A model generated the notes under the pieces. The model saw nothing but the letters and a program-made list of their open reading frames with translations, was not told the origin of the DNA and ran no database searches. The position numbers and the translations under genes were made by a program. A stretch of DNA of 64,000 bases from Oceanobacillus halotolerans (GTDB lineage Bacteria; Bacillota; Bacilli; Bacillales; Amphibacillaceae): the NCBI RefSeq assembly GCF_010993955.1, contig NZ_WIXL01000001.1:463235-527234 (forward strand), written 5' to 3'. This document shows, in pieces, positions 1-7,572 of the stretch (its first letter is position 1; the number at the start of each line of letters is the position of its first letter).

Positions 1-100
1 GGTCATAGTGGCTCCCCGAAGTTTGTCGAATGAGAGGTCTGTGGAGGGAGAGGTCTGTGGAGAGAAGTGTTTCTGCAGGCTTTTCCTTTTTTGTATTATA
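1..100 (+). repeat. Short repeat module at the window edge (FVE-type motif plus terminator half)
   Basis: Bases 1-33 share about 26 of 32 positions with the reverse complement of the comK 3' end near 246-277; the common core is CCCCGA followed by TTTGTCGAATG. Bases 68-92 (TTTCTGCAGGCTTTTCC and a T-run) match the right arm of the terminator at 2466-2500. Motif plus terminator is therefore a module present here and again at 2430-2500. In frame 1 the first bases read GHSGSPKFVE and a stop, so an unseen upstream gene may end here. Confidence 0.5.
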
Positions 101-230
101 TTTTTATAAATGTTTGCAGGATTTACTTTATGAATATGGATATATTACTAGGCTATTATGAAGGAACATCAACCCAGAAACGAAACAAGTACTGTAATAC
201 AGTGTTATTTGATGATTTGGGGTGGATTCA

Positions 231-731
231 TTAATCAAATTCAGCTAAACATTCGACAAATCTCGGGGTGTCTCTGTGACCTAACGCAACACAATCCAAC
301 GTACGTTTTAATTGCTTCCGTAAAATATAAGGGGATACATGTAATGTAAGGGTTTCTCCGTTAGAAAAGCGGATCATAGATTGTGTTGGGTCGTTTGCCA
401 AGGCATTAACATAAGAAACGTGCTGGTAGAAAATCCAGCTACAATCCGCGTGATCAGCAGCATGGGTTGGGAATGTGTAGAGGTGTTGATCGGGATTAAT
501 GGGGATTGGCACTTTCCGTGTGAAGCCGGTTCGTTTAATGACCGCTGCTTTTCTTCCTTCATAGGTTGCGAGATTATCCAAACAACCATTTTTGATGAGC
601 TGTATTGGCGTTTGCTTGACAAGTATTTGTTTGTTCCGCTCCAAAACAATGCAGTTATAATCGATATGTACGGCTGGCAAAATGGCCATTGTGTTTTGGG
701 TGATGGGGGAATGGGATAAAATAGGAAACAT
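231..731 (-). CDS. comK: Competence transcription factor ComK
   Basis: ComK-family DNA-binding activator, the master regulator of competence in Bacillus; it binds paired AT-boxes in the minor groove. The ComK pattern is clear along the protein: NTMAILPAVHIDYNCIVLE near the N-terminus, the YEGRKAAVI segment (YAGRKAG in B. subtilis), a HLYTFPTHAADHADCSWI block matching IFLFPTLSSTRPQCGWI, and the IRFSNGETLTLHVS block. I chose ATG 731 over GTG 740 because AAAGGAG (746-740) lies 8 bases upstream of that ATG and overlaps the GTG. The product is 166 aa against 192 in B. subtilis. The last dozen or so residues (GHRDTPRFVECLAEFD) are encoded by sequence that recurs as an intergenic repeat, so the native C-terminus may have been replaced. 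Whether it still activates competence cannot be seen from sequence. Confidence 0.85.
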   Translation of the reverse strand: MFPILSHSPITQNTMAILPAVHIDYNCIVLERNKQILVKQTPIQLIKNGCLDNLATYEGRKAAVIKRTGFTRKVPIPINPDQHLYTFPTHAADHADCSWIFYQHVSYVNALANDPTQSMIRFSNGETLTLHVSPYILRKQLKRTLDCVALGHRDTPRFVECLAEFD

Positions 732-800
732 TTGTGGCACTCCTTTTCGGGGATGGCAGAGGGAGGGGGGTCGACTCGTTACTGATGGGCTATGTATGAA

Positions 801-1061
801 TTAGTTTTTATCATCTTCCAGGTAGGGAATGAGATTGTCTATTAATTGATCCATACTTAATCCTGCTGCTTTTCGAAGATGTACTTGTGTCATAAAGCTC
901 GGTAAGGAATAACCCAGTTCTAGCTGGCCAAGCTGCTTTACATCTAAATCTATCATTTCCGAAAACTCTTCCTGTGTCTTCAACATGGACTTTCTAGCGA
1001 TAACAATTTCCTCACCGACTAGTTGCTTGATTTTTTCTTTCTTAATCTCCTTATTTTCCAA
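801..1061 (-). CDS. Small XRE-family helix-turn-helix regulator
   Basis: An 86-aa cytoplasmic protein consisting almost entirely of an XRE-like helix-turn-helix. The region about 18-60 (ARKSMLKTQEEFSEMIDLDVKQLGQLELG) reads as helix 2, turn and recognition helix, followed by an acidic C-terminal helix (LIDNLIPYLED). The TTG start at 1061 is supported by AGAAGGGGA 7 bases upstream; no in-frame ATG is near. It lies between comK and the NERD gene, co-directional with comK and about 60 bases upstream of it, so it could influence comK or be co-transcribed with it; that is inference. No ligand-binding domain is present. Its targets are unknown. Confidence 0.7.
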   Translation of the reverse strand: MENKEIKKEKIKQLVGEEIVIARKSMLKTQEEFSEMIDLDVKQLGQLELGYSLPSFMTQVHLRKAAGLSMDQLIDNLIPYLEDDKN

Positions 1062-1070
1062 TAGGAATCC

Positions 1071-1106
1071 CCTTCTTTTTTAAGCAATTATCCTTTTAAA
1101 AGAAGG
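1071..1106. promoter_or_regulatory. Inverted repeat over the XRE-gene leader
   Basis: CCTTCTTTT (1071-1079) and AAAAGAAGG (1098-1106) are perfect 9-base complements separated by 18 bases, and the left arm includes the ribosome binding site of the XRE gene. This could be an autoregulatory operator or an mRNA hairpin that hides the RBS. No factor is assigned. Confidence 0.35.
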
Positions 1107-1249
1107 GTACTACCACAGTGTATACACCTTGTTTGTTGACTTAGGGCAACTTTTAAATTCTAGCAGGAAAAATAGAACATCGCTGTGTACTATTTATAAG
1201 AGTTTGATACAATTGTCGTATAGTTTAAAGTTAGGTAAAGGAGACAACT

Positions 1250-2083
1250 ATGTTATTAATAAATTTTTTTAAGAAGAAAAAGGATAAGAAAAAACCAACG
1301 AATAAACAGTCATCAAAAGTGTCGACTAACCCAAAAGCACAGAAAAATAATGAGTATGTCTCGCAACGAAAAGGAGAAATCGGTGAGTATAAGATCGATA
1401 TTCAATTGGATCAATTGCCAAAGAATTATCGGTTTTTAAGCGACATACTTATCGAAAATCCAAATGCAAAATCAGGGTATTCCCAAATTGATCATGTTGT
1501 CATTACCCCCTATGGCGTATTCGTTGTAGAAACGAAAAATTATCAAGGGACCATTTACGGTGGGGTAGGGAGAAAAACATGGCTCGTAAATGGTAAATTT
1601 AAGATGATGAATCCTTTTGTTCAAAATTACGGACATATAGAAGCACTTAAATTAGTGATAGATAAGAAGTATCATAGCTTATTTATTTCGATGGTCTCTT
1701 TTACAAAACGCTGCACGTTCAAAGTGGATATGGATTATCGAAAGATTGCCTCCAATGAACTTATCGTTTATGATATAGAACTATCTGAGTTTATCCACCG
1801 AAAAGTATCCATATTGAAATTGCAACATAAAGAACCTTTACTTAGTGAACGTGATATGTCAACGATTTACGATGTTCTTTTCAAATCGAATATAACTGAT
1901 CCCGACATAAGAAAAGCGCATATTCATTCTTTAAAGAACGAAAAAACGGAAAGAAACGCTGAGCAACAGCCACGATGCGTAGTTTGTGAAAAGGTTGTAT
2001 CGGATAAAGTGAAGTCCTTTTGCATGAATAATAAAAAATTTGAAGGTAAAATCTATTGTTATGAACATCAGAAAGGTGTTTGA
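1250..2083 (+). CDS. NERD-domain (nuclease-related) protein with C-terminal zinc motif
   Basis: 277 aa. A Lys-rich N-terminal 30 residues precede a NERD domain at about 38-150. Its hallmarks are KGEIGEYKI (G42, E43, G45, E46) and the restriction-endonuclease-like core IDHVVITPYGVFVVETKNY with D81, E94 and K96 in D-x(12)-E-x-K spacing. The end (about 235-277) carries CVVCEKVV and CMNNKK followed by YCYEHQ, a likely Cys/His zinc knuckle. NERD proteins are presumed DNA-processing nucleases, but their biological role is mostly unestablished. AAAGGAG sits 7 bases before the ATG. The gene is divergent from the XRE gene across a 190-base intergenic region. It appears to be a single-gene transcript; substrate and function are not evident. 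Confidence 0.75.
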   Translation: MLLINFFKKKKDKKKPTNKQSSKVSTNPKAQKNNEYVSQRKGEIGEYKIDIQLDQLPKNYRFLSDILIENPNAKSGYSQIDHVVITPYGVFVVETKNYQGTIYGGVGRKTWLVNGKFKMMNPFVQNYGHIEALKLVIDKKYHSLFISMVSFTKRCTFKVDMDYRKIASNELIVYDIELSEFIHRKVSILKLQHKEPLLSERDMSTIYDVLFKSNITDPDIRKAHIHSLKNEKTERNAEQQPRCVVCEKVVSDKVKSFCMNNKKFEGKIYCYEHQKGV

Positions 2084-2219
2084 ACGTTAATAATGGGAGC
2101 CACCAATATAACTAAACCTTCGACAAATGTTGGGATGTCATGGTGACGACACCTATGAAATATTTCCCCCTTTATGGTAATGTAAAAAAGGAGATTACTA
2201 GAAAAGGGAGGAAGGAAAA

Positions 2220-2422
2220 ATGTCTTGTTCGCTTGTGGTAGTACAACGATAGAAGAGAGCGTTTCAATTGGATTAACCGCAAAGTCAGGTAGTATCGGAC
2301 CACAATATCGGAAAGGTATTCTTGTCAGTGTTGCGCAAATGTACAGTGACATTTGCTTAGACTGTGGAGAGATCACCCGGTTATACATAAAAGAAAATGC
2401 CGATAAAAATTGGCAAAATTAA
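2220..2422 (+). pseudogene. Small zinc-ribbon protein gene broken by a one-base deletion
   Basis: An excellent RBS (GGGAGGAAGG) precedes ATG 2220, but that frame reads only MSCSLVVVQR and stops. Moving one base after codon 3 or 4 gives MSCxACGSTTIEESVSIG and an open frame to 2422 that ends with YSDICLDCGEITRLYIKE. That restores a CxxC...CxxC zinc ribbon of about 67 aa, like the small Bacillus proteins annotated as TFIIIB-type zinc ribbons. One base is therefore missing near 2226-2231. It is either a real frameshift or a sequencing error; a TTG at 2225 could in principle start translation but would lose the first Cys. Terminator at 2466-2500. Confidence 0.55.
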
Positions 2423-2429
2423 GGGTTAG

Positions 2430-2501
2430 TGTCACCTAAATTTGTCGAAAGAAGCATAAAAAAGGAAGCCTTGTAGAAATCAATTTCTGCATGGCTTTTC
2501 T
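2430..2501 (+). terminator. Repeat module copy with intrinsic terminator
   Basis: A TGTCACCTAAATTTGTCGAA motif (2430-2449) is followed by a hairpin: AAGCC (2466-2470) pairs with GGCTT (2493-2497), and an inner TAGAAAT/ATTTCT(G) stem is followed by TTTTCTTTTC. It would terminate the zinc-ribbon transcript. The whole module resembles the one at 1-100, so the comK-to-zinc-ribbon block lies between two direct copies. Confidence 0.65.
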
Positions 2502-2735
2502 TTTCGTTCACTTCTTTATAATTCTGCCACCTTTCCCTTTATATGCCTAGAATTCATAAACCTTTAAATTAATCATGCTTCATCCATAAAAGTAATACAT
2601 CATATGCCGCACTTAATTTTTTATTAGTTGTGCTACACTCGTTTTTATCATCATTATTGACGATATAACAGTTGCTGGAAGCGAATGATAGATAATGACA
2701 ATATTTTGTATTCTTAATTTAGAAAACTATTCAAA

Positions 2736-2854
2736 GCTGTGGAAAATGTGAGACTCCTACGGGAAAAGGAACAGTCTGAAGACCCCACAGCGAGCGCTTT
2801 TTGCTCGCGAGGAGGCTGAAGCGTTCCCCGTGGAAAGCGAGTGTTTTCCACAGC
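2736..2854 (+). repeat. Interspersed structured repeat, copy R1
   Basis: 119 nt bounded by perfect 11-base terminal inverted repeats GCTGTGGAAAA (2736-2746) and TTTTCCACAGC (2844-2854). The core reads GACTCC, GGGAAAAGGAACAGTCTGAA, GACCCCACAGCGAGCG, a GCGAGCG/GCTCGC hairpin, then GAGGAGGCTGAAGCG and CCCCGTGGAAAGCGAG. The same core occurs in seven other places in this window (R2-R8). No ORF is conserved. The rest of 2502-3185 shows nothing else I can assign apart from AT-rich sequence and the RBS of the next gene. Confidence 0.85.
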
Positions 2855-3185
2855 GTAGGTTTAGCACTCACTTTATAAACACTTTATAAAGAATTAAGGA
2901 CATTTACTGCGCGTAATCCACCATATAAGCAAAAGGTTACATACCTAAAAGCTTATGATATCAATCATATTCTTTAATAAAAATATCAAAAAAAGTGTAA
3001 TTTTGTCCTAACTTGTCACTAGTAGGGTAAAATTTCCATTTTCAAGCAAAATGTAGGTCGAAAACATCATTTCCTCTTCTCAAAATCCCATTTTCCCACG
3101 GAATGTAGAAAGTTAGGCACCGTGCATAATGCTTATCATTGCGCTAATCTTATCTTGCCGGCAATAATGATAAAGGAGAGAGGAT

Positions 3186-3746
3186 ATGGATGAAAAGAAG
3201 AACGTAACATTTGAGGAGATATTTGAGCAAAATAAAAACAGAATTCATTACCAAATTCATAAGCTAGGAATACAGGATCCCCATAATGAGTACTATGTCG
3301 AAGGAATGTATGCCATGTGGACGGCTTATAAGAAATATCAGCCAAATAAAGGCCCCCTTGCTACGTATTTTAACTACACCATCAAAAACCGCTTAATTGA
3401 TAGAATCCGAAAGCAATCCAGAGACAGCGCCAACCTAGACAAAGTTACGAAAGAAGAACAGGTCAGACAGGATAACGGAAATCGAAATGCTGCTACCAAA
3501 ATGCCACTCATAGATCCCTCAGTAGAGATAACACGCAATGAAGACCTAAATTGGGAAAACGTCCAATCACGATTAACTGAAAATCAGTGGAAATGGGTTT
3601 ACTATGCGATCATTTTAGAGATGCCACAGAAGGAAATTGCACAACAAGAAGGGGTTACGGTCGAAGCAGTAAAGAGCTGGGCTAAAACAGCCAAACGGAA
3701 ATTAAGAAACGAATTAAGCAAAGGCGATTTTTTTCAGAGAGGATAA
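3186..3746 (+). CDS. Sigma-70 family RNA polymerase sigma factor
   Basis: 186 aa, an alternative (ECF-like) sigma factor. Region 2 is about 10-75: EEIFEQNKNRIHYQIHKLGI, YVEGMYAMWTAYKKYQPNKG and ATYFNYTIKNRLIDRIRKQ, the last being the classic region 2.2-2.4 helix. Region 4 is about 125-180, with a helix-turn-helix in QKEIAQQEGVTVEAVKSW. The Lys/Asp/Asn-rich linker in between shows no region 3. Start ATG 3186 follows AAAGGAGAGAGG. It precedes the DnaD-like and DnaB-like genes with only 15 bases to the next ORF, which suggests one operon. Similar sigma/replication clusters occur on phage-like or integrative elements. No anti-sigma gene is adjacent, and the regulon is unknown. Confidence 0.8.
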   Translation: MDEKKNVTFEEIFEQNKNRIHYQIHKLGIQDPHNEYYVEGMYAMWTAYKKYQPNKGPLATYFNYTIKNRLIDRIRKQSRDSANLDKVTKEEQVRQDNGNRNAATKMPLIDPSVEITRNEDLNWENVQSRLTENQWKWVYYAIILEMPQKEIAQQEGVTVEAVKSWAKTAKRKLRNELSKGDFFQRG

Positions 3747-3761
3747 GGGAGGGATGTCGAC

Positions 3762-4238
3762 ATGAATTTTTTCAAAGAAGTCAAAGCCTTTCGTGAATGG
3801 GTCTTATTACATGAGCTATCCACTAGTGCGATTGCCTTATGGTATACATTAATGAGCATCAATAATATAACAGGCTGGAAGGAAACGTTTAATGCACCAA
3901 ATTCCATCGTGCAGCAAATGACAGGACTATCCAAGCAAGGAGTAGGAAATGCCCGAATGCAGCTTCTTGAACAGGGATTGATCATGTTTCAAAAAGGAAA
4001 AAGGGGGAGTGCTCCAGTGTATCAAATGGTGTCATTGGTCCACTCAGTTGACCCATTCCTTTCCCCATCTGTTGACGAAAACTTGACCATACCTAAACAA
4101 AGACTAAGACAAGAAAGAGGAGGAGAGCGGGCAACGGAAATGTATCAACTGACATTTGGGAACCTTAACCCCTTTATACAGGATCGATTGCATAAGTGGT
4201 GTGAGGATTTGGATGAAGCTATCGTTGAAGACCCATGA
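3762..4238 (+). CDS. DnaD-like replication initiation protein, C-terminally truncated
   Basis: 158 aa. Residues about 1-85 form a winged-helix DnaD N-terminal domain typical of phage and element replication proteins (NFFKEVKAFREWVLLHELS, then LSTSAIALWYTLMSINN and MTGLSKQGVGNARMQLLEQG). A variable linker follows, then the first helix of a DnaD C-terminal domain (LTFGNLNPFIQDRLHKWCED). The protein stops about ten residues later, where homologues continue for roughly 50-60 more, so the C-terminal DNA-binding/loader domain is almost entirely missing. The stop lies inside the start region of the next gene, consistent with a deletion that joined a DnaD gene to a DnaB gene. It may be non-functional or may act only through its N-terminal domain. 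Confidence 0.7.
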   Translation: MNFFKEVKAFREWVLLHELSTSAIALWYTLMSINNITGWKETFNAPNSIVQQMTGLSKQGVGNARMQLLEQGLIMFQKGKRGSAPVYQMVSLVHSVDPFLSPSVDENLTIPKQRLRQERGGERATEMYQLTFGNLNPFIQDRLHKWCEDLDEAIVEDP

Positions 4239-5058
4239 TTATTTGCTAGAGATTACCGATGAAATGTGTTCGACCAATCAGCAAGAAACCGGATTCCTAA
4301 CATCCTTTCGCGATTTAGATGCGATGACAGGTGGCCTACAGTGTGGTGACTTAATCATTGTTGCAGCAAGGCCATCTGTTGGGAAAACTGCTTTTGCCCT
4401 AAATGTAGCAGCAGAGCATTGTCATAATGCTGGCACCACCGCAATCTATAGCTTAGAAATGGGGACAAAGCAGCTGTTAAAGCGAATGATTTCCAGAGAG
4501 GGACTTATCGATAGCCAAAAATGGAGAGGGATGACATTTTCCAGTGATGATTACCATCATGCATTGACGGCTATTGGGGAAATGGGGAAGTGGAATTTGA
4601 AGATCTTTGATGAAAAGCGAAACCTTATGGAAATTAGATCCTCCATTCGTAAAATTGTTCATGAAAATCCAAAAGAACAGATTGTTGCCATCATTGATTA
4701 CTTACAATTAATCCAGCCTGGTACTAGACGGGAACGACGAGATTTAGAAGTTGGTGAAATCACAAGAGAGCTTAAGCTATTGGCTGTTGAATTGAATATT
4801 CCTATTATCCTTCTTTCTCAACTATCACGGGGAGTAGAGGCAAGACAAGATAAACGGCCATTGATGTCAGATTTACGAGAGTCAGGCAATATTGAACAAG
4901 ACGCTGATGTTATTTCCTTTTTATATCGAGAAGATTATTATCACAGAAACACAGAACAACAAGACCAAATGGAAGTAATCATTGGAAAGCAACGGAATGG
5001 ACCAGTTGGAACGGTGAGGATGACGTTTATGAAGGAGTATGGGAGGTTTAGGGGGTAA
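4213..5058 (+). CDS. DnaB-like replicative helicase, RecA-like domain only
   Basis: 281 aa from ATG 4213, which has GTGAGGA 6 bases upstream and overlaps the DnaD-like gene by 26 bases; a longer TTG-4156 frame only re-reads DnaD sequence. The protein corresponds to the C-terminal hexameric ATPase of DnaB. Visible motifs are the linker helix LLEITDEM, TGFLTSFRDLDAMTGGL, Walker A AARPSVGKTAFALN, IYSLEMGTKQL, Walker [28 protein letters not shown] and the arginine-finger/sensor segment [20 protein letters not shown]. The DnaB N-terminal collar domain, needed for primase and loader contacts, is absent. The last 280 bases are duplicated at 9257-9538. A REP-like hairpin follows the stop codon directly. 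Confidence 0.75.
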   Translation: MKLSLKTHDYLLEITDEMCSTNQQETGFLTSFRDLDAMTGGLQCGDLIIVAARPSVGKTAFALNVAAEHCHNAGTTAIYSLEMGTKQLLKRMISREGLIDSQKWRGMTFSSDDYHHALTAIGEMGKWNLKIFDEKRNLMEIRSSIRKIVHENPKEQIVAIIDYLQLIQPGTRRERRDLEVGEITRELKLLAVELNIPIILLSQLSRGVEARQDKRPLMSDLRESGNIEQDADVISFLYREDYYHRNTEQQDQMEVIIGKQRNGPVGTVRMTFMKEYGRFRG

Positions 5059-5065
5059 TGGTAAA

Positions 5066-5116
5066 CATGGGGACGGTTCTTTTGTTGCATATTGAAACGG
5101 GAGAACCGTCCCTCTG
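5066..5116. repeat. REP-like hairpin element 1
   Basis: ACATGGGGACGGTTCT (left arm 5069-5080) pairs with AGAACCGTCCC (5102-5112), followed by TCTGCTTCTTT. The pattern resembles REP elements mobilised by Y1-type (RAYT) transposases in Firmicutes; no such transposase gene is in this window. Bases 5117-5341 also hold one copy of the CACCCGAATTTTGTTGAATGA short repeat (about 5131-5155) and otherwise nothing I can assign. Confidence 0.75.
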
Positions 5117-5341
5117 CTTCTTTAAGGGGGATCGTTCAGGCGCCACCCGAATTTTGTTGAATGAGGGTTATATTTTCATAATTGTAATTTTATTAAGGTA
5201 AATAACATAAGTATGTAGAAATACAGATTAATATAGGAGGTGTATCAGGATCTAATTGAAAGCGGATTCAAAAAAGGGGTGAACATAGAAAGCTAACCAG
5301 TAAAGCTAAATAAAAGTTGATGATTAGAAAGGAGTTCGAGA

Positions 5342-7297
5342 TTGAAGTATCCTAATTTATTTTCACAAATGTACATTGGTAATACACAATTGAAAAACCG
5401 GATTATGACAAGTGGACATCAAACAACACTTGCGGAAAATCATCTACCTACAGACGATTTTATCGCTTATCATACAGAACGTGCAAAAGGGGGAGTTGGA
5501 TTAATCGTCATGGAGGCGCATGGTGTTCATAAAACAGGACTTAACACACCACATGCAATTGATGCCTCCAATCCGAAAATTATTGAGACACATTCCAAAC
5601 TAGCAACGAATGTTCATGCATATGGTGCTAGGCTTTTTGCACAATTAATGCATAACGGAAGAGAATCCTACATGAATGATGATAATACAGATGTTGTTGC
5701 ACCTTCTGCTATTCCAACCGAGCGTTTTCATATTATTCCTAGAGAACTAGAAGTAGAGGAAATAGAAGAGATTATTGATGGATTTGTCCAGTCTGCTGTT
5801 CATCTAAAAGAAGCTGGCTTAGATGGGTTAGAATTCATTGGATCTCATTCCTATTTACTTGGGCAGTTTTGGACGGAAAAGATGAATCAACGCCAAGATG
5901 AATGGGGAGGTTCTTTTTATAATCGATTGCGCTTTGCGAGGGAAGTAATAACGCGTGTTAGAAAAGCTATTGGAGATGATATGGTTCTAGGAATGCGTTT
6001 ATCGCTTGAATCAAAGGATGATGAAGGATTATCCACAGAGGAAACATTAGATGTTATTAAACATCTTAATGACTTAGGTTTATTAGATTATTGGAGTCTC
6101 GTAATTGGCTCATCTGCTACTTACAAAGGAAGCTCATATATTGTACCGCCATCAACGGAATCTGCAGATGATCTTTTTGCAAGGACTAATGAAGTAAGGG
6201 AGATAATCGGTGATTTACCACTCATTATTACATCCAGAATATACAAGCCTGATATTGCTGAAGGAATGATACAAGAGGGATTTGGTGATGTAGTAGGGAT
6301 GACACGTGCACTCATTGCTGACCCGCATATGCCGAATAAAATATTAAATCAGCAAGAAGAACAAATAACCCCTTGTATTGCATGTAACCAAGGTTGTATC
6401 GGGCGTTACCAAGAGCATTTACCTATTCGTTGTACCGTCAACCCAGTTACTGGAAGGGAACAGTATTTTAACGAAATTCCTCCAGCAGGTATACCACGTA
6501 AAGTGTTAGTGATAGGTGGGGGTCCTAGTGGTATGATGGCAGCGATTACGGCGAGACGCAGAGGTCACGATGTTGAATTAATAGAGGAAAATGACAAACT
6601 TGGTGGTCAGCTAAATGTGATGCAAGGTGCATTGAATAGAGAACAAGTAAACGATTGGCGAGAATATCTGGAAAGGGAATTAAAGCGATTAGGTGTACGT
6701 ATACAACTCGAAAAACGATTCTCTATTGCAGATTTAAAAGATAGACAAGTAGATTCGCTGATTTTAGCAGGTGGCTCACAACCAGATGTTCCGCATCATC
6801 CATCTGACACCACATATTCGATTTACACTTCATGGGATGTTTTAGATGGTGAATCAATAAAAGAGGATTCTGTCTTAGTGCTTGATTGGAAAGGTGATTG
6901 GCCAGGTGTACAAGCAGCAGAATTATTAGCAAAACAAGGAAAGAACGTTGAACTTGTCTCTGGGACATATGGGGTAGGGGAAGTAGTCCAACAATATATT
7001 CGCAATAAAATACTAAGTACATTTGATAAATATAATGTTACATTGTCCCCGCACTTTAAGTTAAGTGAAATGAAAGAAGACCATATAGTTATTAAACATA
7101 TGTTTAGCGGAAGAAAAGAAGTGAAAGAACCAGAGGCCGTTATTGTAGCAGTAGGAAACAATGCCGAAAAATCCTTACAGTTATATAGAGAATTAAAGGA
7201 TCAAGTAAAAAAAGTTCATCGAATTGGGGATGCTTTAAGTCCAAGGTCATTAGATGAAGCGACGTGGGAAGGGTTTAAACTAGGTATTAGCATATAA
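5342..7297 (+). CDS. NADH:flavin oxidoreductase / dienoyl-CoA-reductase-type iron-sulfur flavoprotein
   Basis: 651 aa, full length for the family that includes 2,4-dienoyl-CoA reductase, trimethylamine dehydrogenase and N-methylproline or stachydrine demethylases. Residues about 1-335 form an FMN-binding TIM barrel (LKNRIMTSGHQTT, HTERAKGGVGLIVMEAHGV, QLMHNGRE). A 4Fe-4S motif follows at about 345-365 (CIACNQGC and RC, C-x2-C-x3-C-x11-C). The C-terminal half has an FAD/NAD(P) Rossmann motif, VLVIGGGPSGMMAA. TTG 5342 has AAGGAG 7 bases upstream. The symporter pair downstream suggests uptake and catabolism of one small substrate, perhaps an N-methylated osmolyte, but the sequence does not prove the substrate. 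Confidence 0.8.
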   Translation: MKYPNLFSQMYIGNTQLKNRIMTSGHQTTLAENHLPTDDFIAYHTERAKGGVGLIVMEAHGVHKTGLNTPHAIDASNPKIIETHSKLATNVHAYGARLFAQLMHNGRESYMNDDNTDVVAPSAIPTERFHIIPRELEVEEIEEIIDGFVQSAVHLKEAGLDGLEFIGSHSYLLGQFWTEKMNQRQDEWGGSFYNRLRFAREVITRVRKAIGDDMVLGMRLSLESKDDEGLSTEETLDVIKHLNDLGLLDYWSLVIGSSATYKGSSYIVPPSTESADDLFARTNEVREIIGDLPLIITSRIYKPDIAEGMIQEGFGDVVGMTRALIADPHMPNKILNQQEEQITPCIACNQGCIGRYQEHLPIRCTVNPVTGREQYFNEIPPAGIPRKVLVIGGGPSGMMAAITARRRGHDVELIEENDKLGGQLNVMQGALNREQVNDWREYLERELKRLGVRIQLEKRFSIADLKDRQVDSLILAGGSQPDVPHHPSDTTYSIYTSWDVLDGESIKEDSVLVLDWKGDWPGVQAAELLAKQGKNVELVSGTYGVGEVVQQYIRNKILSTFDKYNVTLSPHFKLSEMKEDHIVIKHMFSGRKEVKEPEAVIVAVGNNAEKSLQLYRELKDQVKKVHRIGDALSPRSLDEATWEGFKLGISI

Positions 7298-7433
7298 TAT
7301 AGGTTTTATTTGATTTGGTTAGGGTTCACTGAAGATGGTCTATGCGGGATAGTGTAGCTATTCCCATAGTCTCCAGAAGGAAGTAACTTTGTGAAATGAA
7401 GTTAGAATCTTTAGATATAAAGGGGGTTTTTGT

Positions 7434-7571
7434 TTGGGTGAACTGATCTTTACATTTTGCTATGGAGGTGCCTTAGTGATAATGGGGTTAATTACAAAAT
7501 GGTATTTAAATCGCCAACAGAAGGATTCTTCCGTAGATATGAATAGCCAAAACGAGGAGGAAACAATATAA
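7434..7571 (+). CDS. Small single-span membrane protein, symporter partner
   Basis: 45 aa, from TTG 7434 (AAAGGGGG 7 bases upstream) to TAA 7569-7571. It begins MGELIFTFCYGGALVIMGL, one hydrophobic helix, then KWYLNRQQ and a polar acidic tail. The symporter ATG follows one base after the stop, and the end of this gene supplies its GAGGAGG RBS, so the two are translationally coupled. Short one-helix proteins directly upstream of sodium:solute symporters are a recurrent arrangement (compare yhjC-yhjB in B. subtilis) and are thought to be accessory subunits. The upstream gap 7298-7433 holds no gene. Confidence 0.65.
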   Translation: MGELIFTFCYGGALVIMGLITKWYLNRQQKDSSVDMNSQNEEETI

Positions 7572-7572
7572 T

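Noticed and set aside
130-234. 34-codon ORF (MNMDILLGYYEGTSTQKRNK...) on the plus strand, convergent with comK
   Set aside because: Only a weak AGGA in front of it, no recognisable family, and it ends exactly at the comK stop; too short to support.
2068-2388. Minus-strand ORF of 106 codons opposite the zinc-ribbon gene
   Set aside because: No RBS and no family. Its only interesting part (HHDIPTFVEG) is the inverted short repeat also found at the comK end.
2985-3005. ComK binding box (AAAA-N5-TTTT) upstream of the sigma factor gene
   Set aside because: Spacing is 6 rather than 5 and only one box is present, so it is not convincing in AT-rich DNA.
4156-4212. Longer start (TTG 4156) for the DnaB-like gene
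   Set aside because: The added residues re-read the DnaD-like coding sequence in another frame, and the ATG at 4213 has a proper RBS.
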